From: Notamacropus eugenii
Lineage: Eukaryota > Chordata > Mammalia > Diprotodontia > Macropodidae
DNA: 64,000 nucleotides
Direction of reading: 5' to 3'
Assembly (NCBI RefSeq): GCF_028372415.1
Contig: NC_092875.1
Span: forward strand, 53,848,271 to 53,912,270
In this document: piece by piece, positions 1 through 12,148 of the stretch
Position numbering within the stretch: the stretch's first letter is position 1
How the letters are laid out: each line of letters begins with the position of its first letter
Made by a program: the position numbers and the translations under genes
Notes under the pieces: generated by a model
Databases searched by the model: none
Seen by the model: only the letters and a program-made list of their open reading frames with translations
Told to the model about the DNA's origin: nothing

Positions 1-112
1 CCTTATCCTGCCAGGTGATCTTCAGAATCTTCCTAAGACAGTTCAAATGGAAGCGATTCAGTTTCCTGGCATGGTGCTGGTAGGCTGTCCATGCTTCACA
101 GGCACATAAATT
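1..112 (-). mobile_element. RTE-like LINE fragment (RT C-terminal region)
   Basis: On the minus strand this stretch encodes a peptide like the segment after the reverse transcriptase palm (CETW...HARKLNRFH...RKIL.ITWQDK). The same segment occurs on the plus strand near 13.50-13.61 kb and 31.97-32.09 kb. It is the edge of a LINE copy that continues to the left of the window. The RTE assignment is an inference from the 3' tail of the better-preserved copies. Confidence 0.7.
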
Positions 113-2330
113 TTATAGTTAAAAGCAAAGAGAATTACATATAAATTTTATAGTTAAAAACAAAAAAGCAGAAATATGAAAAATGTCTGTTTCAGACCAT
201 AATACAATAAAATGACACTTAATAAGGGATCAAGGAAACACAGGTTTAAAACTAATTGGAGATGAAACAACCTAAATTTCAAGAATGAGTGGGTTAAAGA
301 ACAAACCGTAGAAACAATCAATAACTTCATTAAAGAGAGTAACAATAATGACACATCACATCAAAACCTAGGGGATAAAGCAAGAGCAGTGGTTAGAGGA
401 ATATTTATAATTCCAAAGACTTACATTAGTAAAAATAGAGAAAGAGTAGACTAATGAATTGGGTATGCAATTAAAGAATTAAAAAAGGAATAAGTAAAAA
501 ATCCCCAATTGAACACTAAATGGGAAATTCTAAAACTTAGAGTTGAGGTTAATAAAACTAACAGTAAAAAAAAAAACTGTTGAATTAATAAATAAAATGG
601 ATTTGGTTTTATGAAAACATACACAAAATAGATAAACAATTGGTTAATTTTGTTTAAAAGAGAAGAAAATCAAATCAGAACCATATCAGAAATGAAAAGG
701 GTGAATATACCACTGACAAAGATGCAAAAGTAAGGAGATATTTTGCCCAATTATATGCCAACAAATTAAACAATTTAAGTGAAATATAAGAATATTTGCA
801 AAAATATTGACTGCTTATGTAAATATGGATGAAATACAATATCTAGATAGATCTACTTTAGAAAAAGAAATTGAACAGGCCATAAATGAGCTTCCTAATA
901 AAAAAAGAAATAGAACTGAATGGATTTACAAGTCAATTCTATAATTTAAGGATCAACTCATTCCAAAACTCAATAAATTATTTGGAATAATAGGTACAGA
1001 AGAGATCCTACCACACTCCTTTTATGAAACAAATATGACAGTGGTACCTAAAACAGGAGGAGTGAAAACAGAGAAAGAAAATCATAGATCAACTTCATTA
1101 ATAAATAAAGATACAAAATCCTAAATAAAATACTGGCTAAAAGATTATAACAATGTATCACAAAGATTGTGCATTGTGATCAAGTGGAATTTATACTGTG
1201 AATGCAGGGAGGGTTTAACATAAAGAAAACTATTCATATAAATTATTACCTCAATAATAAAAATGTTACAATGTTAAATCAATAGATGCAGGAAATGCTT
1301 TTGATGATGTTCAACACATATGTCTATCAAAAACACTCTAAAGTATTGGTAAAAATTGATTTTTCTTGAAATTGATTTTTTAAAAAGCATTTATCTAAAG
1401 ACATCAGCAAACATTATTTGTAATGCAGAAAAATTAGAAGCTTTCCCAGTAAGATCAGCTGTGAAACAAGGAGGTTCACTGGTACCAATATTATTCAATA
1501 CTGTATTGGAAATACTAGTAATAGTAATAAGAAAATAAAAAGAAATAAAAGGAATCAGAATAGGGAATGAGGTAATAAAACTATCTTTTTTCAAACAATG
1601 TTATGATATACCTGAAAAATCTCAAAGATTCAAATAAAAAATTACTTGAAGCAATTAATAATTTTAGTAAAGTAGCAGGATAAAAAGTAAATCCACATAA
1701 ATAATCAGCATTCCTATTTATCACAAACAAAACTCTCCAAGAAGAGATAGAAAAAGATGTCCTATTTAAAATAACTGTAGCCAATATAAATTACCTGAGA
1801 GTACACCTGCCAAAACAAACCCAGGAGCTATATAAAAATTACTTTTAAAAACTTTTTATACAAATAAACTCAAATTCAAAAAATTGGAGAAATATTAATT
1901 TTTCATGCATAGGGATTATTTTACTAAATTAGAAAAATAATTACAAAATTCATTTGGAAGAAGAAAAGGTCAAAAATATTCAAGGAAATAATGGGAAAAA
2001 GAGTAAAAGAAGGAGGTTATCAGTAACAGATCTTAAATTATATTATGAGGTAGCAGTTACCAAAACTCTCTGGCACTGGCTAAGAAATGGAAAGGTGATA
2101 TCAATGAAACAGATATATAATTTAGAGCAGAAAATAAACATAATAACCTTGTATTTGACAAAAGACTTAAAATTCAGGGATTTATTGTTTGGTAAAAAAT
2201 TGTTAGGAAAACTGGAGAGCAATGTGGCAGAAACTGGAAATATACCTTATTACATTTGCCAAACTAAGATCAAAAGGAATAAATGACCTAGATATAGAGG
2301 GAGATAAAACAAGAAAAGTAGAAGACATTG
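113..2330 (+). mobile_element. L1 ORF2 remnant, decayed
   Basis: An A-rich sense strand carries broken pieces of an L1 ORF2. There is an endonuclease-end motif (SDHNTIK-like) near 195-215, an RT block with a KQGG...PILFN motif near 1465-1500, and a C-terminal piece with WHWLRNGK and FRDLLFGKK-like residues at 1954-2286. Many stops and frame changes mark it as old. No 3' UTR or poly-A end follows, so it is a fragment of a longer copy. Confidence 0.7.
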
Positions 2331-3592
2331 AAATATATTACTTATCAGACTTTGTGAGGCCAACCAAAGTAGGATCTTTTGCTGTTTTAGTATAAGCAAG
2401 AAGTATAATGCCTCAATTTGAATGTGATAAAAGATCTTCCCCAAACATGGATAAGCCTGCCTATTGAGGGAAGCTTGATTAGGGGAGTTGTTTTGTAGGA
2501 GAGGCACAAGTACTTTTTGTTTTTTCTATTGAGGTACTGGGTCAGAGGATCGATCATTCCCTCTGGCTTTGAAAAGTGTATAGATATTCTGTGGGTGAAG
2601 TTTGACTTTGGGGCTTAGTTTTTGGAAGAAGGATTGTGTGCCAGATGAGGCTCTGGGAAGCTACTAAGCAGCCCCCTGGCTTTGAAAACCCAGACATCAG
2701 TTCTTCCCTCTCTGGTAAAGACATATGTATGTTAATGGTTTGGAAATGCTGTTGATTGTTGATTTTTCTGAGATTTTGATTTTCTCTGATTTTCCGTGTT
2801 TGATTAAATTGATTGTTAACCCCTCAAAAGTTGCTTTTCCTTTTACAGAAGCAGATCAGGTGGCAGGCCCCCCACTGTGTATGTTGGGGTGCTTACTGAT
2901 ACAGTTATAGAAGCCAAAAAGGGGTAGAATAACTTTCTATTTTAACTTATCTCTATTCTCACTAGGAAGGTGCTAAGATGAACTTTTTTCAATGATCCTG
3001 AAAAATGAAAATTTTTAAAGTGTCATTACACAAAGCTAGCTTCTTCTTCTAGTAGAAATAATGGAAACTCCTGGCTTGTCTTTGCATTCCCAGTTTAGCA
3101 CAGGCCTTTCTTCAGACACTAAATTAATACTTTCAGAATTGACTTGACCCTCAAAGAATAGAGGGTATTTAACATCTCCTTTGTTCCAGACTTACTGCTT
3201 CTCTGAATATTGCCTAAGAATGCTTTAGTCCCCTCTTTCTGTTTCCCTCCCCACCAGTTCATGGACATTGAGCAAAAGTTAGCAGCTGGATAACATGATA
3301 AATGATTCATTCAGCCTTCAATTGCAACCTACAGAAAACCAGAAGGATTCAAAAGATAGAAATATAAATGGCCACTTACCTGCCATGCCTGAACTTAAAG
3401 AGAAATTGCTATATCTACAATACAGGTTACTAAATATTATACTATCAGGATCCAACACTTAATTAATCCCTTACTTTACTTCTTATTTCAGCTCTTTTCT
3501 TCCAAAGAGCTGCAAAATCCTGCAGAATTTCTTTATTTCAAATCAACATTCTGTCAATCAACAAATGTGCTGAAACATTGTCAGTGGCTTTG
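2331..3592. other. Gene-free stretch, repeat family not resolved
   Basis: No reading frame with recognisable protein similarity, no tRNA and no clear repeat end. The part from about 2400 to 2950 has the composition of an old retroelement or LTR, but I could not fix ends or family. Confidence 0.4.

Positions 3593-3642
<50 letters not shown>
3593..3642. repeat. (CA)n microsatellite
   Basis: Uninterrupted CA dinucleotide run of about 50 bp. Confidence 0.97.
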
Positions 3643-3643
<1 letters not shown>

Positions 3644-4059
3644 TATGAGACTGGCTGTGATCACTTCCAATCTATATACCACGTCAAAGAGGACATGGAC
3701 ACACAAGTAAATTACATAAAGTCAGTGGATACCATTACATGAAGACACAGAAAAGAAGACATTCTTTCTCCTACTGTTGACAAATATGGTGGACTTCCTG
3801 AGGAGAGGGATATGCCTTCAACTAAATCACTCTCACATTTAACTTTCCCTTTTTCTCTCCCTGCTTTGAATTTTTCTAGTATCCATGAGTTGGCGACAGG
3901 CCAATCAAGATCCAACACTTTTCAGAGAGGTAAAGGTGGAAGGAAAGTATTTATTGCAATGCATCCAGGGAGACAAATGCAATCATAAATTTAGTGCTAA
4001 GATGAATTTTAGAGGTCATTGAGACCACCTACCTCTTTGCAGAATTTTGATATTATAAA
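3643..4059. other. Gene-free stretch
   Basis: No gene seen. The part around 3995-4045 resembles the 'aggtcattgagaccacc' type of sequence found in old mammalian SINEs of the MIR class, but it is too short to be sure. Confidence 0.35.
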
Positions 4060-4916
4060 ATTTTAAAAGTTTTGCACAAATAAATCTAACATAATCAAAA
4101 TCAGAAGGAAAATAGGTAAATATGAATAAATCTTCACAGAAGTTTCTCTGATAAATATCTCATGACTACGATATATAAGAATGGGTTCAAATTTATAAAA
4201 CTAAAGACCATTTGCCATAGATCATAGGATAAAAACAGGCAAGGATCAAAGGAAAAATTAAGCTATTAACAACCATATAAGAAAATGCCCTTACATACTA
4301 ATAATTAGAGAATTACAAATTAAAAGTCTAAAGTTTCACTTCACAGCCATCAAATTGACAAAGTTGACTAAAGACTGACAAACAATGGAAGAGATGTGGG
4401 GAAACAGACACCCTACTGATCTGTTGATGGAGCTATTAATTGGTTTCACCATTCTGGAAAGCAATTTGGAACTATGCCCCCCAAATTACTGAATTATGAG
4501 TACCACTTCACCCATATATAGCACCACTAAGCCTATAACCCCAAAGAAATCAAAGACAGGAAAAGAATCTCTATATACAATAATATTTTATAGCAGCTGT
4601 TTTTCAAAGTAATCAAGAATTGGAAACTAAGGGGGTGTCCTATTGGCTAAATAAATTGTGGCATGTATAAGGGAATATTACTATGCCATAAGAAACAATG
4701 AAATGGACCTTTTAGGAGGAAACTAGGAAGAGAGTTGTGAACTGGCACAGACTGAAATAGAACAAGAACAATTCATACAATGATAACAAGATTTAGAGGA
4801 AAACAACTGTGAAAGGATTTAAAATTCTGATCAATATAATGATAAACCACAGAGACCAAAAGAATGAAGATGAAACACACCACTCCTATAAGAAAATTTA
4901 AAATGCAGTAAGAAAC

Positions 4917-4971
<55 letters not shown>

Positions 4972-5224
4972 TATATGTATGTGTGTATTTTTTCAGACAG
5001 TGAATTTGGACACTTGTTTTGCCAGATCATGTATATACTATTGAGGGCTTTATTTTGACGGTGTTTGTTTACTTGTGTTTATTTGCTCAGTGAAGGAAGG
5101 GATAATGATGTAGACACATTAATAAAAAATCTAAGAGATAATTCTCCCAAAGGGGAAGGGATGATACACAGGGAGAAATCTGGGTGATATAAAATCAGAG
5201 TATGTAAATAAAATGTATTTAAAA
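4060..5224 (+). mobile_element. L1 3' part (ORF2 end plus 3' UTR)
   Basis: The sense strand shows the typical L1 order. First come the region before the ORF2 end and the 'acaatggaagagatgtggg' block near 4383. Then 'ccattctggaaagcaatttg' follows near 4450, and an A-rich 3' UTR ends in AATAAA near 5208 and an A/G-rich tail. An AC microsatellite sits inside it at 4917-4983. The frame is decayed, and the copy is 5'-truncated. Confidence 0.75.
4917..4983. repeat. (AT/AC)n compound microsatellite
   Basis: AT repeats pass into AC repeats and then mixed ATAC/GT repeats, inside the L1 3' UTR. Confidence 0.95.
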
Positions 5225-5254
5225 TGGGGGGGGGAGGGGGAAGATTAGACTCCT

Positions 5255-5785
5255 TGAAGCAGCATCCTGTCTCTCTCCCTCCTCACGGTGCATGTGGGTA
5301 CAGAATACACAACGTCCTACTGATGAGGTTGTTGCGGTGATGGGCACTCCAAAATACCGACAGTCCGGGTCGTGCTGGAATGAATTCGACTCAAGCCTTC
5401 TTAAAGCCAAAGAAAACAAAGTTTATTAAAGATTCTCCATCTTGGGTTGCCTCTTAAGGAACCTAAGCATTTGTGACGCCTGTATTCACAAGCAAGCCTG
5501 ACAGAATCTCAGCTAGACAGAGTCTGAGCTGGATTGAATCTGAGCGCCTTTCATGGAGGCAAGATGGAACTTAAATACAGAAAAGAGTATAGGAGGGATC
5601 TGGGGTGTGGTCCAGTAGTCCAGGGTGATGGGAGGAGGGGTTTAAGAAGGTCCTTGAGGAGAAGTCCAAGGAGGGAATCCAAGGAGGGTCAAAGGCTGGA
5701 AACAGCTGGAGGCTATCAGGAGATATCTTACTAGGGGGCGCCTAGGTGGGAAGCAGGTGGGGCAACCAGAGTCTGAACCCCATCA
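5255..5785 (-). mobile_element. Solo LTR of an endogenous retrovirus, minus orientation
   Basis: Read on the minus strand, the unit begins TG (at 5785) and ends CA (at 5255), about 531 bp. It holds an AATAAA signal (plus-strand complement near 5422-5428) followed by a GC-richer R/U5-like part. No internal retroviral genes lie beside it, so it is a solo LTR. No clean target-site duplication was seen, so the exact ends are approximate. Family not named. It is a fossil. Confidence 0.6.
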
Positions 5786-6054
5786 CTACTAGGTGAGCAG
5801 CTCAGACGCAGGATGAAATAGAAGATGGGGGAAAGGAAAGAAAGAAAATTCCCTTTTCCTTAAGCTGTCTTCGGGTAGAAAGTGGGAATCCTACTCCACA
5901 GAACTTCGCTTCCCTCCGTGATTCTCAGGCTTAATTTTGTAGAGGCCGCTAGCTGCAGAGTAAGACTTCAGCCCGTCAAGGACCAGGGAAACTGGAAAGA
6001 AACTTTCAAATCATTGCTCTTTTCAATTAGTTTTAACATACTAATAATTGCTCT
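5786..6054. other. Gene-free stretch
   Basis: Unique-looking sequence between the LTR and the TC tract; nothing recognised. Confidence 0.4.
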
Positions 6055-6077
6055 CACTGTCTCTCTGTCTCTTCTCT

Positions 6078-6161
<84 letters not shown>

Positions 6162-6178
6162 CCCCCCACCCCCGTCCC
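6055..6178. repeat. (TC)n tract passing into a C-rich tract
   Basis: About 100 bp of TC repeats followed by a C-rich run. It gives open Leu-Ser frames that are not genes. Confidence 0.97.
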
Positions 6179-7482
6179 ATTCGATGACTTTACCACCACT
6201 TCAGAGAGGAATCTGACAATTAGTCACACTTGCTCCTGCCCTCCCCCCGCCCCCATGCAGACAAGAAAAACTCGAATTGAGCGATCCAATATTAGGAAGA
6301 GGAAGAAAAAACCTCTGTCCATAAAGTTGGCAAATCGTAGAAATTCACCAAAACAAGCGCACTACGTCACGTCAGGTCGTTGCGTATGGAAGAGTAGAGT
6401 TGACAGGTAGGATCCAAAACAGGAACTGGTAAGACTGACTAGGGATAGGGGGCTCGTCGTTAGCGGTCAGCATCCGATCAATCCAGCAACTACGCACCCT
6501 TCGGATAGTTTTTACCCCGCAGTCCGACCCGCACAGCAGAAATCAAACAAAAAACTTCTCTGGGAACAACAATGGAAGACAGTCAGGAAATCGGGAGACG
6601 GAAGGGAAACTAGAATTTAACTTCACGTATTGGAACTTTTTCAAGCGTTCTACTTGGAGGCAAAATGGAAGAGTTTGCTTTCATAGCGTACTGATTACCT
6701 CATTTTCCTAATAAGCTACATAGATCTACAGCAGTTGGAGAGTCCTCTCTAATGTAGCGAGCTGCGGTTAAATAAAGTGAGAATGTGGAGTATTTCGCGT
6801 ACAAGGGGAGAGTAAACCAGTGAACTATGGTTCTGTACCATGGATAACAACATTTTTAAATTACTCATCTCAGCTAACATTCTGAGTAGTTTAGGAAGTG
6901 TAGAAAGTCATAGGGACAAAAAAGAAACGTAAAGTTCTCTAGGATCGTTTCAGGAAGTAGAGAACACTTTTACCTGGGGCAAATCTCCAGGCAAGAGGAA
7001 GCTCCTACGTGGAGGCTGAAAGTAGAAGCAGGAAGGCAGCTCAGGAAGAGTGATATTACGTCAGAATCCCCAACTCTAGATCGACGGTTAAGCTGTCCAC
7101 TAACTATGTGATCTCTTTTTTCTGGAAGGCAATCCCTCCTCAACTGTGCTTTCTGAGGATCAACCTAATTAATTACGAAAACGCATCTACGCCAATGATC
7201 TAAATTCTTGTAGGTAAACATGAATTCTTTAGCTTTGACAGTGTTGGCACAAACTAAACTCCTTTCAGAAAGTTGGGGTGTATTCTTTAGGTATTACTCT
7301 TCTTCTGTGGCCAAGTGCCTCTTTTCGGAACCTAACCATGTCAGGTAGTCTGCGCGAAATGTTTGTGTGTATCCTAGCAAGTGATCTGTGTTTTGAAGTA
7401 GGGGTGAAGTGAAACAAAGTAATTGGGTCCAAGCTTACTAAAGTTCCATAAAGAGACCTAGGCACAACTGACGTTATGGGAT
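6179..7482. other. Gene-free unique-looking stretch
   Basis: Moderate GC, several CpG sites and no repeat ends. No protein or tRNA fold was recognised. Confidence 0.4.
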
Positions 7483-7554
7483 GCGGTGATCGTAGAGTGG
7501 TTAGTATTCTGCGTTGTGGCCGCAGCAACCTCGGCTGGAATCTGAGTCTCGGCA
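7483..7554 (+). pseudogene. tRNA-His (GTG) pseudogene
   Basis: Collinear over its full 72 nt with the intact His-GTG gene at 38774. The anticodon arm TGCGTTGTGGCCGCA is unchanged. The T loop reads CTGGAAT instead of TTCGAAT, which destroys the B box, and two acceptor pairs are mismatched (positions 3-70 and 5-68). It keeps no CCA and has no poly-A, so it looks like a decayed DNA-level gene copy rather than a retrocopy. Confidence 0.88.
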
Positions 7555-7789
7555 GGATTGGCTGGTGAATTTTCTTTCTTTCATTGATTTGGTTTTCCAT
7601 AGGTTACAAAATCCCATCCTTCCATCACTCTCCTAGATTTTTGAGGGGGTATCTATTGATTCCTTAATCAAAATATAATAATTATTATTATTACAATAAC
7701 AACATATACATAGTGAAATAAGTTTAGCTAAGAGCTTTGCAAACAAGTATTATCTCCGTAAGAAGGGAGGTTACAAGGTGGTTAGATTT
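7555..7789. other. Gene-free stretch
   Basis: AT-rich, with a short ATT/ATA-rich patch near 7675-7700. Nothing else was recognised. Confidence 0.4.
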
Positions 7790-8410
7790 TCTAATAAGTA
7801 AATTTTATTGATATCTCTTATTTTTAAATACATACAGTAATTTTCCCTGCATCCCTTCCCCCTCACAGTGAGCTCTCATATAGTAAATATTTTACATAAA
7901 AAGAAGAAAAAGGAAAAAATCAACAAAACCTGTAAGTTTTTTTTTAATATCTGATCATATATACAATGTTACAGAGCCCTAAACTCCATCGCACCTGTGC
8001 AAAGTAGTGAGGGAAAATGGAATCTCATCTCTTTTCTCTGGGACCAAGTTTATTCTTTGCAGAATTCCTTTTCAGTTATTTTATGGTGATAGTGCTTCTA
8101 TTTTCATTGTTATTACAGTAGGTTAAATTTTAAAGGAGTAGGCTCCTTGTTCCGTGGAGGTAAGATCACCCCAGAGGTTCCTGATTCAAATCCAGTCCAG
8201 CTGCTATATATTGGTCATCTATTTCTTCCCACATACACCTGAATCCCAGAGTGTAAGCACTTTGCTCCCTAAGAGAATACAGAAAAGTCTCCTATCAGTA
8301 TCTGCCGTCCAACTCCCTTATTAAACCCCTCCTATATCCACTTAATGCTTTGAACATTTACTGTAAAAGAAAAAGTTATTTTGCTTTTCACAAAAGAAAC
8401 ACCAACTTAT
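7790..8410. repeat. Unassigned interspersed repeat 'A', copy 1
   Basis: About 620 bp alignable end to end with 40195-40800 in the same orientation. Both begin with an 'aattttattgat' block. Both hold a 'ctctgcaaagtag'-like block, a 'taagttttaaaggag'-like block and a 'ctccctaagaga' block, and both end in 'ttttgcttttcacaaaa' followed by 'aaacacc'. The minus strand would end in AATAAA plus an A/T-rich tail, so the element may be a minus-strand retroelement 3' end. Family not recognised. Confidence 0.65.
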
Positions 8411-8489
8411 CATAAGGAATAGGATTTTGTTGCACTGCAAATACTTCCATTTATATATAAAAAAGTAGAATGGAAACAGCTCTCAGTGG

Positions 8490-8700
8490 ACACGTACTGA
8501 GTTTGGAGCCAATAAGATCCCAGTCCAAAGCCTGCTTGCCTCATACACTTGCTAGTCATTAGACTCTGAGCAAGTCATTTAATCTCTCAGACTCAGTTTC
8601 CTCATCTGCAAAATTGAATAGGGGGTGGCTATATAGATCTTCTTGTGGTCCATCCTCTTTAAACTCTATTTGGTAATCCCTAAAGTACCTTATTTCGCTC
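8490..8700 (+). mobile_element. MIR-class SINE, decayed
   Basis: Contains the MIR core order: a 'cttgctag' block, a 'gagcaagtcatttaatctct' block, 'cagtttcctcatctgcaaaat', then an L2-like end. Ends are approximate. Confidence 0.7.
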
Positions 8701-9473
8701 ACACGTCTTTAGATGCTTTTATGAAGACTTCATGTTTCTCATACCCATCCATTACATTCCTGTACCTCTTTTTCTCCAGCTCTTTGCTTTCACCAAATAT
8801 GTGGGTATGACTATTTTGATAATTATGAGAACTTTCTGTCTTTGACAAAAGTGAGACACGCTTAGTGTTGGGTTCTCTAGGAAACTCACAGTCGTATCTA
8901 TTTGATAGCAACTCTTTAAAAACACACTCCCTGTTTGATTTCTAGGGTTGTTATTGTTCATTTGTCCAAGTTATAAATTAATAGTGTGAATTACAATTAT
9001 GTGCACTTCATTTCCTCATATACACTTTCCCCTTCATCCCTACATTCGCCTGTAATAAGAAAAGATACTAGAAACCAAAAAGAAAAGCTCCGCTATCTAA
9101 CACGTACAACATAAAGCTCTGCTCCGGTTCCCCGCCTTGGGTCCCTAGGGGAGTGAGGTGTGTTTTTCTAATCTTGAAATAACACCGCATTTGTGTCTTG
9201 ACAAGTATTTTTCTACATAATGACGCTATGAGGTAAGTAGTGAATGTATCATTACCCCTCATTATACTGAAGAGTAAATAAGAATCTCTTTAGTGGTTAA
9301 CTGACGTCCATAAAGACACAGAACTAAATATATGTCTTGCTTTCAATCCAGGGTTACTGACTCTAAGTCCTACAATTTTCTTCTCTGTCCCTCTGACTCC
9401 AGAAGTAACATTTCGTGGAGGCAAGAGAGCCAGAGGAGAGAAACAGAGGGCAAATATTGAAAGAGAAAGGGGC
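8701..9473. other. Gene-free stretch
   Basis: No gene, tRNA or named repeat recognised. Confidence 0.4.
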
Positions 9474-9496
9474 GGGGGGGGGGGGGGGGGGGGGGG
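9474..9496 (+). repeat. Poly-G run of 23
   Basis: An unbroken G run preceded by 'aaggggc'. It could form G-quadruplexes. Runs this long are also prone to length error in assemblies. Confidence 0.9.
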
Positions 9497-10353
9497 AATA
9501 AATGGACTGAAAATGAATGTGTAGCAATCAAATTTCAAGTAAAAGAGCATAGGCATTCTGGGATCTGCACGACTCCAGCATGGAAAGAAGGGAGGTGCGT
9601 TCCCGTACGGTTACAGTGAAAGTCAAGCCCTTCCCAATTGACTTTGCTGGGTGGGCTACGGCGTTCTATCTCTGTCCAGTGTTTCGATGCAGCGTCCTGA
9701 TGCAGCTACGCTACAGTCTGACTCCCAGAGGAAGGAATCAAATGAAAAATCTTACTGCGAACAACAGCGGGTGAAGGGGGGGACTGGACCAGGATTTCAG
9801 CTGGACACACTCTGGCTCTCTAGGCAGGCTAGCGAATTTTGCCCTGCAGATGGCAGGAAAAGGGTAGAGGCTGGTCTTCTTGTGCAGGGCTGGATCTCGG
9901 TTCTTTTAAAGGATTCGGTGGCCAGGATTGGGGGCAGCAGGTCAGGTTGGGGGGAGAGGAGGACCACAAGGAAAAGACAGTGACAGCAGTGAAAGCAGCA
10001 AGGTTCTGAGTAAGGGGACTGGCCGGCAAATGGGGGTCTCTAATACTGGGAGAGAAAAGTAGCAACAAGTTTCAGGTTGCGGGGAGATTTCTGCCAGATG
10101 ATTAGAACGAAGTATTTCTCTACCGCTGCGTTAGTATCGAAAGGCTCGGATGTAAAGGTCTTTGTTGGCTAGGATGCCAGGGAATGGGGACCCCTTGAGG
10201 AGAGGAGAGTATGTAGGTAATCAAACAGATACGACTGTGAGTTTCCCAGAATGCAGGTTCAAAGACTAGAAATGATTAAAGGGTCTTGGGGGGAAAAGAC
10301 GTGGGATTGGAAGTAGGTGAATTTTGTCATCAATTCCAGCGATTTTCCAGGTA
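9497..10353. other. 5' flank of tRNA-Val, no gene
   Basis: GC-richer unique-looking sequence with CpG sites, typical of the islands around each tRNA here. No reading frame was recognised. Confidence 0.4.
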
Positions 10354-10426
10354 GTTTCCGTAGTGTAGTGGTTATCACGTTCGCCTAACACGCGAAAGGT
10401 CCCCGGTTCGAAACCGGGCGGAAACA
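10354..10426 (+). tRNA. tRNA-Val (AAC)
   Basis: 73 nt with a complete cloverleaf: acceptor GTTTCCG/CGGAAAC, discriminator A, anticodon loop CTAACAC (anticodon AAC, read as IAC after editing), T arm CCCGG-TTCGAAA-CCGGG. A box TAGTGTAGTGG and B box GGTTCGAAACC are intact. A Pol III stop TTTT lies at 10441-10444. The mature part matches the copies at 50713, 61489 and 62328 by eye. No intron. Confidence 0.98.
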
Positions 10427-11559
10427 AATTAAACCCAAAATTTTGGGGTAACCTTTGCTCATTAAAAAAATTCGATAGGGATTCCCAAAGCAGCGTGAGA
10501 GTCTTCGAATGTAACATTTTATGTATGTGTATATGTATATACATACAAACTATTCATATAATCTAAGAACAGCCTCCTATGGTCAAAGCACTATTGTGCT
10601 GCGTCACAGACATCAACATTTTAAAATTATTCATTCTTTGTCGGGCATTGTAGAGCATGCGTAGATTTTTTGATGAGTAATTGAAAACATGAACCTCAAA
10701 GTAGAGGACCATGTGGCAAGCTATTCTAAGATAAGGGAGATGTTCAAAACTTGAACATACTATTCTTGTGGAAATCAGAATAAATGGTTCAACAAATCCT
10801 TGCAGGTACTAACTCAAGGATCTTGGGATATATCTTCTGCTGAAGATGTAAAAGCCTCAGGTTCGAGTCTAGACAACTCCTCCAAATAGGATACCCCCAC
10901 CTGAAATCGTGAATTTTTTTACTTTCATGAATTCCATTTAATTCTTTACAACACAAGCCCTTACTTGTCTTGAAGAAATGGACTTTTTGACATTAAAAGT
11001 GCATTTTTTAAAAATACTAATGATTTGCATCCTAGGAGGCTTTCCAGCTGCCTTCCCCTTAGCTGCTTAGCCCAGCTGTTTCCACCAGGTGGTGTTTATT
11101 GGAGGGAGATAGATTCCTTGGGGCAATCTCTGAGCTGAAACATGTGGAGGCTGGAGGGAGATGCCCTTAAAGTATTTCCACATCAGTTTTGTTACCCTAG
11201 GAGGGTGAGAGATATGACATAAAAGGATGATACACCAACATCTGAGGCCTGCCTGAGAACTCCAAATATTTATAATGCCAGCCATTATCCAAGATAGGAG
11301 TCCAACATCCTATGATGGGACCAATTTGAGGATACTTGAATGAAGACTAGTGCCTGGAAAGTGAAGTAGAAAGTGAAAAAGATAACCTGATTTGACAGAG
11401 TTCATGCTTCCTTCTCACTGGATACAAAATTGTACGGCTCAGAGGGTAGAGAGTCTTTTCTTTCTTTTTCCTTTCCCTTCTCCCTTCCTTCCTTACTTCC
11501 TTTTTCCTCTCTCCCTCTATCCTTATCCCCACCCTACCACCATATCTTGCCACTGAACC
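10427..11559. other. Gene-free stretch with a T/C-rich patch
   Basis: Downstream of tRNA-Val. A pyrimidine-rich patch lies at about 11455-11530. A B-box-like 'ggttcgagtc' at 10859 was examined and rejected as a tRNA. Confidence 0.4.
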
Positions 11560-11660
11560 CAGATGGCTTCAGAGGAGAGAGTGAGACTGGTTTGCAAGTC
11601 ACTACATCACCTTCCTGATGTCATGATCCTCTTTGAGAACCAAAGACAAACAACAATCCC
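11560..11660 (+). mobile_element. tRNA-derived SINE with an RTE-type tail (3' part)
   Basis: Ends with a 'gatgtcatgatcctctttga' block, then 'gaaccaaagacaaacaacaa'. This parallels the 3' end of the RTE-like LINEs in this window (gatgtcattttggtcctctt ... gacaacaaccaacc), as expected when a SINE borrows the tail of its partner LINE. The 5' limit is uncertain. Confidence 0.6.
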
Positions 11661-12148
11661 CACCTCAATCTACTGTCCCTTACACAATGTCACAATGCAG
11701 GATATGGTGGAAGATGATACCTCACAATAACCTTTAGGTGTCAGTGTGTGTACATCTTATGTCCCTAACTGTTTATTTTAAGCTCTTAGTAAATAGAATG
11801 TCTGTTAGTCATTTGAGTCCCTTCCAGCACTTTGCAATGAGTTATATAGCTCCACAAATACCTGGTGTTTTAATGGATTAATAAATTACACTAGAGAAGT
11901 TTGGAGCTAGGCTACTGATGTCCCAGTGAGTAGCACCCCAAGGCAAATTCCCAAACCTTTAACCAAGTGTTGAGTCCCAATCTTGGTTACTTCTCTCCTC
12001 CTTTCCTCCACAATCTTTGTTCAAATCCAAGTCACAACCCTAGATTCAGAGCTGCTCTCCTTCACCCTTTCTCTTTTCTCATTCCTATTTTCTACAGTTA
12101 GCTGTTGAACATTAAGGGAAAGCAATCACTGATAATCTCTGAAAAAAA
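11661..12148. other. Gene-free stretch
   Basis: Nothing recognised. Confidence 0.4.

Noticed and set aside
10800-10885. B-box-like 'ggttcgagtc' suggesting another tRNA
   Set aside because: The T stem does not pair, no acceptor stem can be drawn and no A box lies at the right distance.
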